Source: Apiotrichum sp. Y4204
Lineage: Eukaryota > Basidiomycota > Tremellomycetes > Trichosporonales > Trichosporonaceae
Assembly (NCBI GenBank): GCA_025531455.1
Contig: JAMYHL010000068.1
Coordinates: 159,550 to 223,549, forward strand
DNA: 64,000 bases
Direction: 5' to 3'
Shown here in pieces: positions 33,521-46,900 of the stretch (position 1 is the stretch's first letter; each line of letters opens with the position of its first letter). The translations under genes and the position numbers were made by a program. The notes under the pieces were generated by a model. It had not been told where the DNA came from. It searched no databases and saw only the letters and a list, made by a program, of their open reading frames with translations.

Positions 33521-36500
33521 CGGGGCGAGCCGAGACAACAAAACAAAAAAGACGTGCGAGAACGACCTGCCCTACCCAAGAGGCCGATATCCGGGATCCC
33601 ACTCTCCGCACACTCGGGCTCCACGCTCGCCACGCCGCGCGGCTCGGTGCGAGCGGCGCCCTTTCCTCCGCTCATCATCTCGGTGCCTCGGCACGCCACC
33701 GCCGATCAGAGCTACAAGCTAGTAAACTGGCAGCGCTACCGTACGCGTGCCGGCATTGTAACTCTTGCACGAACCTTGGAGCGGGGATGATTAGGGTTGG
33801 GCCTGGGGTGAGGCCTGTCCGCGGGGATGCTGAGTGCCGGGTATCCCTAGTAGTGGGCCCAGTTTTTGTGCGGGTGTGCATCTCGAGGAGACATGCCATA
33901 ACCCCCGCGTACCGAGCCGAGGAGCCGACATCCCATGCCGCATTACTAGAGTACTCACGCTGGCACACTGCGGCATCCGTGACGGTCGCGAGCGTCATAA
34001 GCTCATAAACTCGTAACATCTGGACACTGACAAAGATTAAACTCACAAATCACGACAGGCTCAGCCCCAACCTCAAGCTCACACGCTCACATCAGGCTCA
34101 TGCTTACCGCGGCCCGAAAGCTTGCGCCGGGTCCCCCGGGCCTTGGGGGCCCTTCACGACGGGTTCCAGGGCGGCGTGGCAGCGGACCATCGAGACATCG
34201 CGGCATTGAGGCATTAAGGCAACCACGGCATCGTGGCATGTGGGGTGCGTGCCGCCGGCCAGTGGCCGCCATTGAGGATTCGAGGGTCGTGAGTCGGGGT
34301 CGACCTGGGTGGGAACGATGACGCCGAGGCTCGCCGAGCCCATGCGGTCGTCTATGGTTCCAACATACCGTCCCGCCTCGGAGGTGCGACCATTGGGCCT
34401 ATCCCTCATCGGTAGGATTACTGACGAGAGCGAGATATACAGCTACTGCACGTCGTGCTCTGTGCCGTGCATGCCGTGCGATGATTGTGCTCATGTCGGG
34501 TCGTTCCGCCGAATGCCCGTCTTTCAAGCCATGAGATGTATTATCCGCCCCAATGGGACACGTCTCGTTCCCGACTTTTGTACGACACTCTCTCGTTCTC
34601 GGAGAACACGTCCAGGTGAGACGAAGATCGGCGTTTAGAGACCACATCCACGAGAGAGGCCGAGAACCACGCTCCGACCGTCCACTCGTCCACCGCGAGT
34701 CTGGCCTGTGTCCTGAGTAAGGACACAAGAACCCCTCCGAAGCGTCCTGGATTGCGGAATCCTCATTGTCCCGCCGCGGCCTGTGCGCGCTGTGCGCAGC
34801 GCACAGGGCGCCAGCAGCCGTCGGATCGTCGGACACGTACCCGTTGGTGCGCTCGTGTACTCGTGCGCGAGCACGCGCCACGCCCTGTCCCCCTTCCGTC
34901 TCATGTTTCCCTTGAGGCACGGGCGCGTACGGGCGACGCGTCGAGTGTGCATGTGTGCAGGGTTAACTGGGGAAGTGATGGCATGCTGTGTGTGATGTAT
35001 GTAGAACTCGGACCAACTGGTGCCATGGTACCACTACTGGTTGCATGATGCCAAAGACTGATGGCCGTGTGGTAACGAAATGGTCCGCTGGTCCGCGAGT
35101 GGCAGGTGGCAGGTGGAGGCCGAGTGGCAGTGCGCAGTCTCCTCGTCAGTCGCCACTTCTGAGCTTGTCGGCCCATCACGTCCGTGAGTGTACGTTGAAG
35201 AGTGTGTATCGTGGCCTAGACTGATCTCGACCTCGTAGGACTGATGTAGTGTTGTTGCCCCGACTATACGACAGCAACTTGTCCAACGCTCTTGTGTCCG
35301 TGTTGTCCATTATTCTCTATTACGCACTCGGTTTCAGTCCGGATTACCCTACGTGATACTCCCCCCATGCCCAGGGAATGCAGGGGGAAGAACTGGACCC
35401 GGGGCGGGAGAACTGGCGTGACGACATGGAATAACAGTGATAGTGACACCCACCCGTCCAATGTGCATGTCACGCAGCGCAAACAGCGGCATCGGCGCGG
35501 ATCACCCTCGTAATTCCCGGCCGTGGCTCGCGACGCGTCGCACTGCGACGCGCGACGAGGCAGAGTGGGGCGACGCTGCGCGCTCCATGGATAGAGGTCA
35601 GGACGTCAGGACCCTCCGCGACGAGCGCAATCTCATCTCGTGTGTACATGTACTGTACCTCGCAGCGCCGCAGTTGTCATACAGGCACAACCGTCACTCG
35701 TTACGTCCCAAAGTCACCCGCCGGTCCGAATGTCGAGACAGGAGACTGTTACTCTGCAAGCTCGGCGCCGCGCACATATGCATTCGGCTCATCAGACGCG
35801 TTATGCGTTATGCCGCGCATCCATCCACGGCCATCCACCGAAGGACAACACACAGATAAACAAACAAACACGCCAGACCAATCCGGTCTGCGATCTGCGG
35901 GTGGCCGCTGACATCACGTCACGCATGTCACCCCCGAAGAATGCTGTCAATTTCCGCGCTGTTTATCTCCACACTTCGAGACTTCGAGACTTCGAGAAGA
36001 ACAGCGGGCCGCCTCATGTTTCCATTTCCCAATCTGTTTTCTATACCCGCGTCGTTCTTCGCTGAAGAGCGCGGAACTCGGCGTTCTGTATTTGTCACCT
36101 CTTTCAAACAGTGACATAACCGGCATCAGTCTGAGCCGTGCGGGCGCGTGGCGGCGCCACTGCCACTGACACCGGGGCTGGCAATTCTAACTCATCTCAA
36201 CCCGGATACCCACGCGCTCGTTACTCGGACTCGGTACTCGGGGATCCGCGACGCCACGCAAATTCGGGGGTACACAGTACGTATACACGTTCAAGCACGG
36301 CGTACCAATCGTGCAGTCCACATTCCCCGGGTCACCACGAAGGCGTAATTGAGGAGTATTGAGAAGTGTTGATGTTATTCTGGCGCAGGCGGTGCCGCTT
36401 GCGGCATGTCGGCGCGGTTGAACTAGACCATATACCCAGGTTCGGAGCATTCCGCACCGCGTCTTCCTGTCCGCGCCACCGCCACGAGCCCGGTCTGGGC

Positions 36501-36627
36501 TGAATACCGGAGGCGGCGTGGATAACGGAGTGGTATGGCGCTGTCGTGGGCTGTTTGGCGACGCTTGATTGAGCGATTTATTCTTTGTTACCTGTTTACG
36601 AGGTGGTTTGTTGTTCTTCTTTGAGTG

Positions 36628-36650
36628 TTTTTTTTTTTTTTTTTTTTTTT
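36628..36650 (+). repeat. T23 homopolymer
   Basis: Twenty-three consecutive T residues inside a T-rich stretch (about 36580-36700). On the minus strand this is a poly(A) run. Confidence 0.9.
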
Positions 36651-37023
36651 CTGCCTATCATTCTTTTTCTGTAATTTTCTTGATCATGCTGTTTGGTTTC
36701 GATGGAATCTCTGCGCGTACAGTATATGGGACATCTGCTCTTTTCCTTGATCTGAAGTCGCTGTCAGTCACAAGCGAATGCTCGGAGACCTTGCGATCAG
36801 TGCTGGAGTTGAAGAATCCTTCAGCTTACGATCCTCTCTGCTTGCACGCCGGTTCCAGACATCGTCTACGGGCCTTTCCGCTCGTCATTCCCGGGGGAGG
36901 TAGTATGCATAGTATGCAGCTCCTCTACAGCCAGCTATGAGAGACTCAAGCAACAGGCAACGAGGCCAGCCTTTGTCCATGCCACACCTCCAAGTGCCAC
37001 TCACGGCTTGGACGATAAGATAT

Positions 37024-37040
37024 CCGCGGCTTCGCCGCGG
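37024..37040 (+). promoter_or_regulatory. GC hairpin upstream of BNA6
   Basis: CCGCGGC-TTC-GCCGCGG is a perfect 7-bp stem about 135 nt before the BNA6 start. It is probably in the promoter or 5' leader; no function can be assigned. Confidence 0.4.
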
Positions 37041-37175
37041 CGCGGACATACCCCAATCTCCGCGCCGGCAGACCGACACATCCCGACCCGACCCCGAGAT
37101 AGGATCGCCCAGATCCCGGCGCCCATCTCGATCTCGATCTTCGAATCCACTTCTCCTCTCTCACCACTATCTACA

Positions 37176-38295
<1,120 letters not shown>

Positions 38296-39067
38296 TGGAT
38301 ATGCACTGTATTGCGGTCGGCGGTGCGGAGTGAAGGGTGATTACTCACGGAAGTAGTCTTACTGAGAGCTTGGGCAGCCCCTCGTGTTCGTCTCGGGTCG
38401 CCGGCGGGGATGGAGTGAGAGGGTGGTAGCGGTGTCGAGGCCCGAGGGGCGGTTGAGGAGAGGGAGGGCGCGACGAGTTCGGTGTACAGTGTTCGGTGTC
38501 TGCCGTTAACAAGGTCGCGACGAGCAGCAACAACGAGATTTGTGACCGCGCAGGAGTCGACTCCTGGGAATGCAGCGACTAACCAATACATACAGTACAT
38601 GACATTACTGCATCGGTTAGTCGCTGCATTCTAACTGGTGTGCCACACGGCCGTACCAACACAACAATTAAGCCCATTAAGAGCGCGATGCGCCCTCGGC
38701 ACTCACCAGACTGGAAGATTAGAATCCGAATCCGGTCGCTCCTCCACGTCTGCTTTCAGTCGACTAGTACCAAAATCGTACGGAGAGCTACAGTAACTTG
38801 GAATGCCAACCTGGAATGGAAGACACAACGCACATGGGGTGATCGACTGGCATGGCGCGGTGGGACCACATCCTCACGACACCAGCCGCATCGGTGGCAG
38901 TTCGCATGCCAGCGCGTCGTCGACGGTCGTGGTGTGGCTGAGATGTTCCTCATCTCACTTTACAAGCGCATCATCACACTCTCCTGCTCATCCCCCGCCC
39001 GCCCTACAGTACATGTGTGCATTACCCGCTACAATACTACCCGCTACCGTATACCCAAGTGCTAGTG
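38296..39067. other. Convergent region between BNA6 and MED25
   Basis: There are no genes in these 770 nt. It carries the hairpin pair described separately at 38551-38631; the rest is featureless. Confidence 0.5.
38551..38631. repeat. Adjacent perfect palindrome and 17-bp inverted repeat
   Basis: A 16-nt perfect palindrome CAGGAGTCGACTCCTG (38551-38566) is followed 1 nt later by GAATGCAGCGACTAACC (38568-38584). The exact reverse complement of that arm lies at 38615-38631 and the spacer is 30 nt. Both sit between the ends of two convergent genes. They could be a transcription-termination structure or the remnant of a small inverted-repeat element. Confidence 0.8.
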
Positions 39068-42000
39068 TTAGTGCTGCTGCTGGAACTGGAGGCCGACGTT
39101 CTGGAACTGCTGCGGGAGGTTCATCCCCTGCTGCGCGGCGAAGAGGCCGAGACTCGACGCGTTCGCACCCTGCTGTTGCGCCTGCTGCTGCGCCTGCTGG
39201 AACTGCTGTAAGCCGGCAAATTGCCCCAGCTGTTGCAGGTTTGGCTGGCCCGGTTGCTGCTGCTGCTGCTGCTGTTGTTGTTGTTGCTGCTGTTGCTGGC
39301 CGATAAAGCTGGCGAGATTTCCGCCGTTGAGGGTGAACCCGGTGCCGCCAAGCTTCATCTGGTTGATGTTCGCCGCTGCCGCGGCCGCCGCCGCGTTCGG
39401 CTGCTGCGCCTTTTGAGCCTGTGCCGCCTGAGCTGCCGCCGCTTGCTGCCGCTGTCGTGCGTTCTGCATAAAGGCCACTAGAGTCTCGCGCGGTATGACA
39501 TTCGGGTCGAACGAGTCGGGGACGTTCATGCCAGCGTCGCGGAACAGCTGAATAATGCCCAGCCGCTGCTGCGGGGTGAATGCGATCGGCGTAACGGTCT
39601 GCCCCGGGGCAGCCTGCCCCTGCTGCTGTCCCCCAGCTCCAGCCATGTTCTGAACCTGGCCCTGGGCAGGGTTTTGATTCTGGTTCTGGAAGCCGCCCTG
39701 CTGCTGCTGTTGCTGCTGCTGAGCCTGCGCCTGCTGTGCCTGCAACTGCCGCATTTGGAGCTGCTGAATGGTCTGCGCGTTGGGCTGCTGGGCAAACTGC
39801 TGCAGTGTCGTCGGCGTCATCTGCTGGGTTGGAAGGCGAGGCGCAGCGTTCTGCTGAGGGGTCTGCAGACCCTGGCTGTGAGGAGTGCCGAGGTTCTGCG
39901 ACGGAGTACGGGCATGTCCCTGCTGAGGCGTGCCCTGCTGAGCAGGCTGCTGTTGGTTGTTCTGGCCCGTCTGTTGCGCCTGTTGGAGCAATTGGGACTG
40001 CATCTGCGCGTGTTGCAGGAAGTTGGCGTTCGCAAGCCCCGCACCAGGAAGCTGCGCCCCGCTCCCCGCTGGGCCGTTGATGTGGAACGCGCCTGGTCGT
40101 ATAGCCGGATTTGTTGGTGGCTGTTGGGGCTGAGGCTGCTGCTGAGGTTGCTGCTGCTGAGGCTGCTGCTGTTGAGCTTGTGCTTGCTGTTGCTGCTGCT
40201 GTGGCTGCTGTTGCTGGGCCGCGACCGCCGCAACCTGGCCCTGCTGGGCCTGCTGGGCTTGCTGCTGCTGTTGCCCATTGGCCTGCGCGTTCGCTTGCCC
40301 CGCACCAGCCGCAGCGCCAAAGTTGAACGGCACCTTCAAGCACACCACGCCTAGCAGACGGTAGACCTTGTCGGCCGCACTGCTCGGCTGGTTTGACGAG
40401 ATGAGGAGAATGCCGCACCCAGGATTGCCAAACCGGACAAACGCGCACTAATAGTCAGCACCTGGTCACGATCACACCACTGCACTCCACGCACCAGGCT
40501 CTTCGACCCCAGCGTCATCGTGAGGTACGCCATCTTGCTCTTCGACTGGTTGTCGGCCAGCGGCGATACGGTAAACAGCACACACGGCGCCTGGTTGGCC
40601 TTGACGTAGCTCTGCAACTCGGCCATGTTCATCTGACTCATGCCCGTCATTTCCAGATCTGATGTCAGCTTGTTACACTTGTCGCAGGCAGCTCAGCTTA
40701 CTTTGCGGCCAGATATTCGTCTGGAGAAGTGACTGGTCCGTCCCGGTACTCAACAGCATACAGTCGACGGGAATGACCCCTGGTTATCAGCTCCTGTCGC
40801 CTATCTCCCACTCAGTACTCACACTTCTGTGGCTCGTTGTTCGCACCCTTCATCGTCCAGCTTATCGAACCGCCCCACACCTTTTGGTGCGATGGGCGCT
40901 GGACAGTCGGTCCCGCTCCGGCAGCACCAGCAGCAGGGGCTGCGCCGTTGCCAGCTGCCATGTTTTGCTGGGCAGCCGCCTGCGCACGCTGCTGCTGAAG
41001 AAGCTGCTGTTGCTGGTGGAACTGCTGCGCTGCTGTCGCCTGCTGGTTGCTCTGCTGGTTCTGGTTCTGCTGGCCGGGCTGGCTTTGTGGAGTCTGCTGG
41101 TTCTGCTGGTTCGACTGGTTGGACGTGTTTGCGGATGCGGCTGCTGCGGCAATCGCTGCTGCTGCCGCCGCCTGGTTCTGGGTCGAATTCTGGTTACCTT
41201 GCTGCATTGCTTGCGCTTGTGCTGCCTGTGCCCTCTGCTGCATGGCAGCCATGAACTGTTGTTGTTGCTGAGGCGTCAAGCCAGAACCTCCACCAGCGTT
41301 CGAAAGTGCCCCTGTGGCCTGTGCGACCGAGTTGATCGCAGACTGCTGCGCGCCGGCGTTGCCTGCCTGCTGCTGTCCTGCGGCACCCTTCTGCAGGGTC
41401 ATAAGGCTGCTGAGCTGCTGCAACGCGGTCTGGCGCACAGCCGGATCCTCGCTTCGCACGCTGGCAACGAGTTGGGCCATGACACTCGGGTCGAGACGCC
41501 CGCTGGCGAGAAGGCTTGCGAGCACGTTGTAGTTGCCCTGCCCTGGTGCTGTCTGTCTTGCCGCTGCTTGGGACATCCTGAGCGCCATGGCCTGCTTGTG
41601 TGCCTGCTGGTACTTGATCTGTGCCTCGGAGAGCTTCTCATTGCCCTGTTGCGGTGCTGGACCAACGCGCGCGGCTTCGGCAGTGGGCGCAACGGGTTCC
41701 GGTGGCGGGGTAATTGGAACTACAAGGTCAGAACCACTCTGGGTGGAAGAACGCCCACACGTACCCTTGATGGCAAAGCCCGTCAAGTACAGATCAGAAT
41801 CCGGTGGCAATGGAAACCAAGGCTCGTCCTGCCCTTCTCCGGTGCCTGCCGTACTCTGGGAAGTTAGCGCTCGCCGCGCAGCAGACACTCACTGCCTTGC
41901 AAATGTTGCGCAGCTTCTCGGCGCTTGCAGATCCGTCGCGACCTAATGCTGGAGTCACAGAACCTCGTCGTGGTTCGCCCGAACCGATAACCACGCTCGA

Positions 42001-42867
42001 ACAGGCAATATCCTTTGCTCTACACCGCTCGCCAATCGTGCTCCAATCGACATCATCATACACTGCGGATGAATCCCCTCGTGCCCATGACTGTGATCCG
42101 CGGGAATCGCTGTCAATTGCTGCGAGAGACGCCTTTTCGGTAAAAATGATGAGGTGGGATTGCTGTGTCTCGCGGACATGCGGCTTGTATACCATGGCCA
42201 ACATGGGAAGCGCGGACGGCGGGGATAGGGACTGGAGCGCCCCCGGAGGCGAGGTTGTGCTGGGGAGCGAGTGATGTTCCAGGAGCTGTGGTTGTGAGTG
42301 CCTTGTGACGTACACACGCAAGTGCGTAATATGGATCAACTCACCTCGATGGCGGCGACGAGGCCGTTGAGGAAGTAGTCACTGCGGCCGGGCTCGGAGG
42401 ATGAAATGGACAGCCCTGCGCCATCCTCAATGTCCCAAATGTCCGACAGGAGCGTGCCGGGTTTTGCCCGGTCAAGGGCGGCCTGCGGCGTAAACCGGGA
42501 CACAAGGGCTGGAAGCGACGTGAGAAGTGCCGACGGGCGGCGAAAGTCTTGTCTGTACGCCGGGATAATGGAATGCAGGGCGCGCGGGTCCGGATACGCC
42601 GCCTCCTGGGCCGTGATCACCAGTCCGATACGAAGCTGGAGGTGTGAGCGTGTTGGCTAAGGGGGTGACCGGTGACAGCCTACGCACCGATGTTTCCCCG
42701 CCGCACTTCTCCATCAAGCGGAGCACTAGCTTGTGCACAATACCATTGGTCTCGATGAGCTGCGTGAAGCGTTCGCGCGAGAGACCAGAGTCGAACACGA
42801 GGGTTGCCTGGTAAAAGGCCGGCGGCTGCGCAGTGGACGACGACGCCTCGGGCTGATGGACGTCCAT
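39068..42867 (-). CDS. MED25: Mediator subunit 25-like protein: VWA + ACID/PTOV-like + polyQ (1157 aa, eight exons)
   Basis: Minus-strand exons are 42867-42688, 42635-42345, 42285-41893, 41855-41765, 41719-40823, 40779-40702, 40658-40495 and 40447-39068. Residues about 20-318 resemble the Med25 von Willebrand A domain (ATLVFDSGLS, LRIGLVITAQEAAYP, YFLNGLVAAIELLEHHSL, SHLIIFTEKA). A Q/A-rich linker follows. About 600-740 resemble the ACID/PTOV activator-binding domain: VWGGSISWTMKG, IPVDCMLL, WPQNLEM, CVLFTVSPL, FVRFGNPGCGILLI, VYRLLGVVCLKVPF. The last 420 residues are glutamine-rich with long polyQ and Ala tracts. In animals and plants MED25 docks activators to Mediator; budding yeast lacks it. 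Exon joins restore ACID-like strands, supporting the model. Confidence is lower for the exact family than for the gene. Confidence 0.8.
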
Positions 42868-43933
42868 TCTGCGGTCGCAGTCGCTGGCGCTGAGAGCCAG
42901 CTGAAGGTGAGAAGGGGGAGTTGGAGGAAGGCGAGGAAGGAAGAAGCAGGATACTTTTGAGTACTAGATTCGCGTGGATGGATTATGGGAACGTGTGCGC
43001 TTGATGAACCTGATAGCTTGCTCCGAGATGGTATTCAGATGGGGCCGAATGAGCGCTTTTCCACCAGACAAGATGAAGAGAGGCGAGGAGAGGAGAGGAT
43101 GAGGTGGTGGTGATGAGGACGAGAGAGAGAGAGGGAGGGAGAGGGGGAAGATTATAACACGGGAGAGGGAATGGATGAACAGAGAAAAGAAGCGGAGGAG
43201 GGCCAAGAACGTTGGATACACGGTTCAAAGCATTCTCTGTCCGTTCACAGCAGGTAGCGCCCAGCCCAGCCCAGAGAGAGCCCTGACCTGGGACACCTCT
43301 TCAAAAGGGATGCGGAATCTATCCCATCCACCTCCACCACTGTCCTCACCGGCTGACCCGGTCCTGGCCGCTTCTGGCTCTCTGACACTTGCTCCGTCCC
43401 TGGGTGGCGCACCCCGTTGGCTGTCCCTCCAAAGCTCCCAATGTGCATGCATGCAGAAAGAGGAGATGGAGTTACAGTACTGATCTGCCCGGCATGCATG
43501 CATGCACACATGCCGTCGTAAGTGTTCTTGTATGCATTGTTATTTGAACAGGAAAACGTGTGTCATGTCATAGGTGTCTTTCTGCAGTGGAGTGGGCAGC
43601 CAAAGCGGGGCCACGGCCACTGAGCGGGGCCAGCCAGTCTTGACAGCACGCGTCACAAGTCTCACGTCGTGACAACACCACCACCACCACCACCATTCCC
43701 TCTCTCCGCCACCCAAAACATTCCACCACGACCTACCAGCAGTCATCAGTGCCAACGTCCCGCCTCCATCACAATCGTCCTGTTCTCTCGACATCAGTAC
43801 TTACTGTTTCCTTGTCTCGCTCCATCTCCTACTCGACAGCTTGCATTTGCTATTCCCTCGGTGCATACGTTACAAGCGCATGGACTGCAAGTAACGGCCC
43901 ACGCATCAGAGGCCGTGCTGAACCGCTTACACC
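42868..43933. other. Divergent promoter region of MED25 and VAC14
   Basis: A 1.07-kb region. A GA-rich tract near 43095-43155 (CT-rich on the minus strand) is the likely MED25 leader. Repeated GCATGC words at 43446-43506 form imperfect inverted repeats. A CACCAC run near 43678-43695 precedes the VAC14 leader. Confidence 0.5.
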
Positions 43934-46900
43934 ATGGGTGAGTCTGCTTGCGTCCTATGGGATCCACCTCCCCCAGCTATCAACGCCATAATACCAGCTG
44001 GTCGCATCTTGTACTGACATTCTCTCAGACCCCTCCATTCTTCGAGGTAAGCTACAGCCACCCTCATCTCTGGTGTTCCGTTCCGCGAGCTAACCACTTA
44101 ACCTGCAGGTCTCAATGATAAGATGTATGTCCGGCCTTCAACCTTGTTGCCGGCGAGCCCACTGACCGCAGATACGAGCGCCGCAAGGCCGCAGCCCTCG
44201 AGCTGGAGAAGTGAGCTAGTTGTCTGCTCCACATAGCTCACAGTTCAGGCAGGTACTCTCATCAGACAGCCCGCGGATCACCACCATTGTCGACCAGCTA
44301 TGTGGCATGTTCAGCTCGACCAATGCGATGCACACGCGGAATGGCGGTGGGTACTGACGTCGCTGTCGGCGGAAATTAGGGCATCCCGTTGCCTTGCGAC
44401 TGACTGGCAGGCTTGATCGGCCTCGCAGCGACGGCCATCGCTCTCGGACAGGACGTGGCACCGTACCTCGCCGTGATCATCCCTCCTGTGCTCGCGTGCT
44501 TCCAGGACTCGGAGAGTCGTGTCCGGTATCATGCCTGCGAGAGCTTGTACAACATGTGAGTTGAAAGCTGGTCGAAGAATGTTTAACTCTCAGCGCAAAG
44601 GTCAGCAAGGGCGAGATTCTGGTCTACTTCAACGACGTATTCGATGCTTTGTCCAAGGTATGTGCCGATGACGTCGTCGGTCATCAGCCGGACAAGCTGA
44701 CCTCTTAGCTGTCGTCGGACTCTGAAATGTCGGTCAAGAATGGCGCAGAGCTACTGGACCGATTGATGAAGGACATTGTCGCCGATGCGGCAGCTACCTA
44801 CGTCTCTGTCTACCCGCACGAGGCAGACCACAAGGAGGTGGAGGGTGGTGACGACCATGTGTCGACAAAGGAAAAGGACGAGCACGGCAGTCCGTCGCGG
44901 CCAATCGACATTGACCGATCGACCATGCACTCGCCCGAGAACCTCGAAGACCGACGTGCCTTCTCTCTGGAGCGCTTCATCCCTCTCCTTACGGAGCGCG
45001 TGTACGCCATTTCGCCATATACGCGGATGCACCTCGTCTCGTGGCTAATGGTGCTCAATACCGTTCCCGACCTTGAGCTGGTGTCGTATCTGCCAGAGTT
45101 TCTCGATGGTCTCCTGTGAGTGCCCTGGTGGTTCGGTACTGACACTTGCAGCAAGTACCTCGCCGATACGAATCTCGATGTCCGCGTGGCGACGGAGAAC
45201 CTGCTCGCCGAGTTCTTGCGCGAGATCAAGCTCATTGCGCAGCAGCAGGAGAAGCATCCAGACCGTCACCCGAAGCGAACCGTCCGAACAGGCGATTCCG
45301 GCCCAGCCGACGAACATGAATCTGCGATTGAGGATGAGGACGATGAGGACGACCACGAGGGCGACGAGGAGGACGAGGATTGGGAAGGCGAGGGATCTGG
45401 CGCATGGGAGCCGGGACAGAATGTAGTGGTCGACCATGCCCAGATCATGGACATTATCGTCGACCACCTTTCGTATCATGGTGGGTATCCTCGCCTTGAA
45501 CCAACCCACTGACAACAGATAACATGGTGCAGACGACGGCCATGGACTGGATTCTGTCCTTCCTGGAGTTTGCCCAGACCACGGTCGTCGCGTTTACCCC
45601 GCGCATTGTGTCTGCCGTGCTGCCCAATCTGGCCTCTACAAAGTAAGCTAGGCCTCGATCACAAGCTGACGTCAGTCGTCACATTAAGGCAGCCGCGCAG
45701 GAGACGAACCGCCGACTGACAGCCGTGATCCAAGGCCTTCCGCTGCAGGTTGTCTCTACCGCGCCGGTAACCCAATCTGTCCCTCTTACGGCGATAACCA
45801 GCAATCCGAGCCTGACGGGGTCGTCTCCGCAGGGTGCGGCGGGAAGGCGAGATCTGGCCGAGTCGCCTGACAGGATGTCCGGGTTCCTCGCTGCCAACGA
45901 TCCTTTGGATAGCGGAAGTGTTCCGAATGGCTCTGGCCTGAGGATAAAGCCGTCCCCGCCGGCAATCTCCTCGGAGCCCGTCACCCCGGCGATGAGCGAG
46001 TTCCCGAACGCCGTCAAGGCGGTCCGAACCCGTCCTCATTCGCCAGTGCAGCCGCCGCAGAAGCAGGATAGCGGTATTTCCGCCCAAGCCTCCCAGAACG
46101 TTATGTCGCCCCCGAACGACTACATCGACGACGACCCATTCGACGTCAGGGAGACGGTCAACATGTTAACTCTCCAGTTTCTCAGTGACCACCCCGAGAC
46201 GCGTATCGCGGCTCTCGAGTGGCTTCTCATGCTGCACCTGAAGGCCCCTACAAAGGTGGGTAGAAGATCTACAAAAGTCTAACCCGCCAGATCCTCTCCC
46301 GCGACAGCGGCACCTTCCCCGCGCTCCTCAAGACGCTGTCGGACCCGTCGGAGGATGTGGTCAAGCACGATCTGCAGCTGCTGGCGCAGATTTCCTCTTC
46401 CTCCGAGGACTCGTATTTCCGCAGCTTCATGGTCAATGTGCTTGAGCTGTTCAGCACCGATCGCCGCCTCCTCGAGACGCGCGGCAGTCTGATCATCCGA
46501 CAGCTGTGTCTGCATCTCAACGCGGAGAAGATCTTCCGCACACTTGCCGAAATTTTGGAAAAGGACGACGTGAGTGCTGATGTCGTTTTGAGTTCCAGCA
46601 CTGACAGCCAGGACCTCGAGTTTGCAAGCATGATGGTGGTCAAGCTCAACATGATCCTCATCACGTCGCCAGAGCTCGCCGATTTCCGCCGCCGGCTGAA
46701 GAATCTCGAGTCCAAGGACGGCCAGATGCTGTTCACTTCGCTGTACCGCTCGTGGTGCCATAACGCTGTTGCTGCATTTGCGCTGTGCCTGCTTGCACAG
46801 GCTTATGAGCATGCGAGCAATGTGCTGCAGATTTTGTGAGTGGTACCGCCCTACGTGACAAGACGGTGACAGCTTCTACCTCCCGCTAACACTGCAGTGC

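Larger units (their letters stand above)
28533..37175. other. 8.6-kb gene desert between divergent LRR-RhoGEF and BNA6
   Basis: No protein family is recognised on either strand. Open frames are short and of mixed composition. Content in order: pyrimidine-rich (minus strand) leader-like sequence at 28550-28930 and 30320-31060; a (CA)n run near 30720-30750; A-rich runs at 31120-31250; an AT-rich island at about 33236-33440; a G15 run; ACTTCGAG triplicate units near 35975-36000; a T23 run at 36628-36650; and a short hairpin just upstream of BNA6. It may hold long UTRs, non-coding RNAs or decayed mobile DNA. Confidence 0.55.

Noticed and set aside
39240..39300. CTG/TTG triplet run as a possible repeat array or CRISPR-like element
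   Set aside because: It is the polyglutamine coding tract of MED25 and has no spacer structure.
38988..40448. 486-codon frame overlapping MED25 exon 8 on the same strand
   Set aside because: The +1 frame of CAG repeats reading as Ala/Ser; the MED25 frame joins cleanly to conserved upstream exons.
40662..41867. 401-codon open frame antisense to MED25
   Set aside because: Leu/Cys-rich reading of CTG repeats complementary to glutamine codons.
46570..46611. Reading VAC14 through this 42-nt segment as coding
   Set aside because: It has GTGAGT and CTGAC...CAG signals and lies between two conserved blocks, so I treat it as an intron, although the frame stays open.
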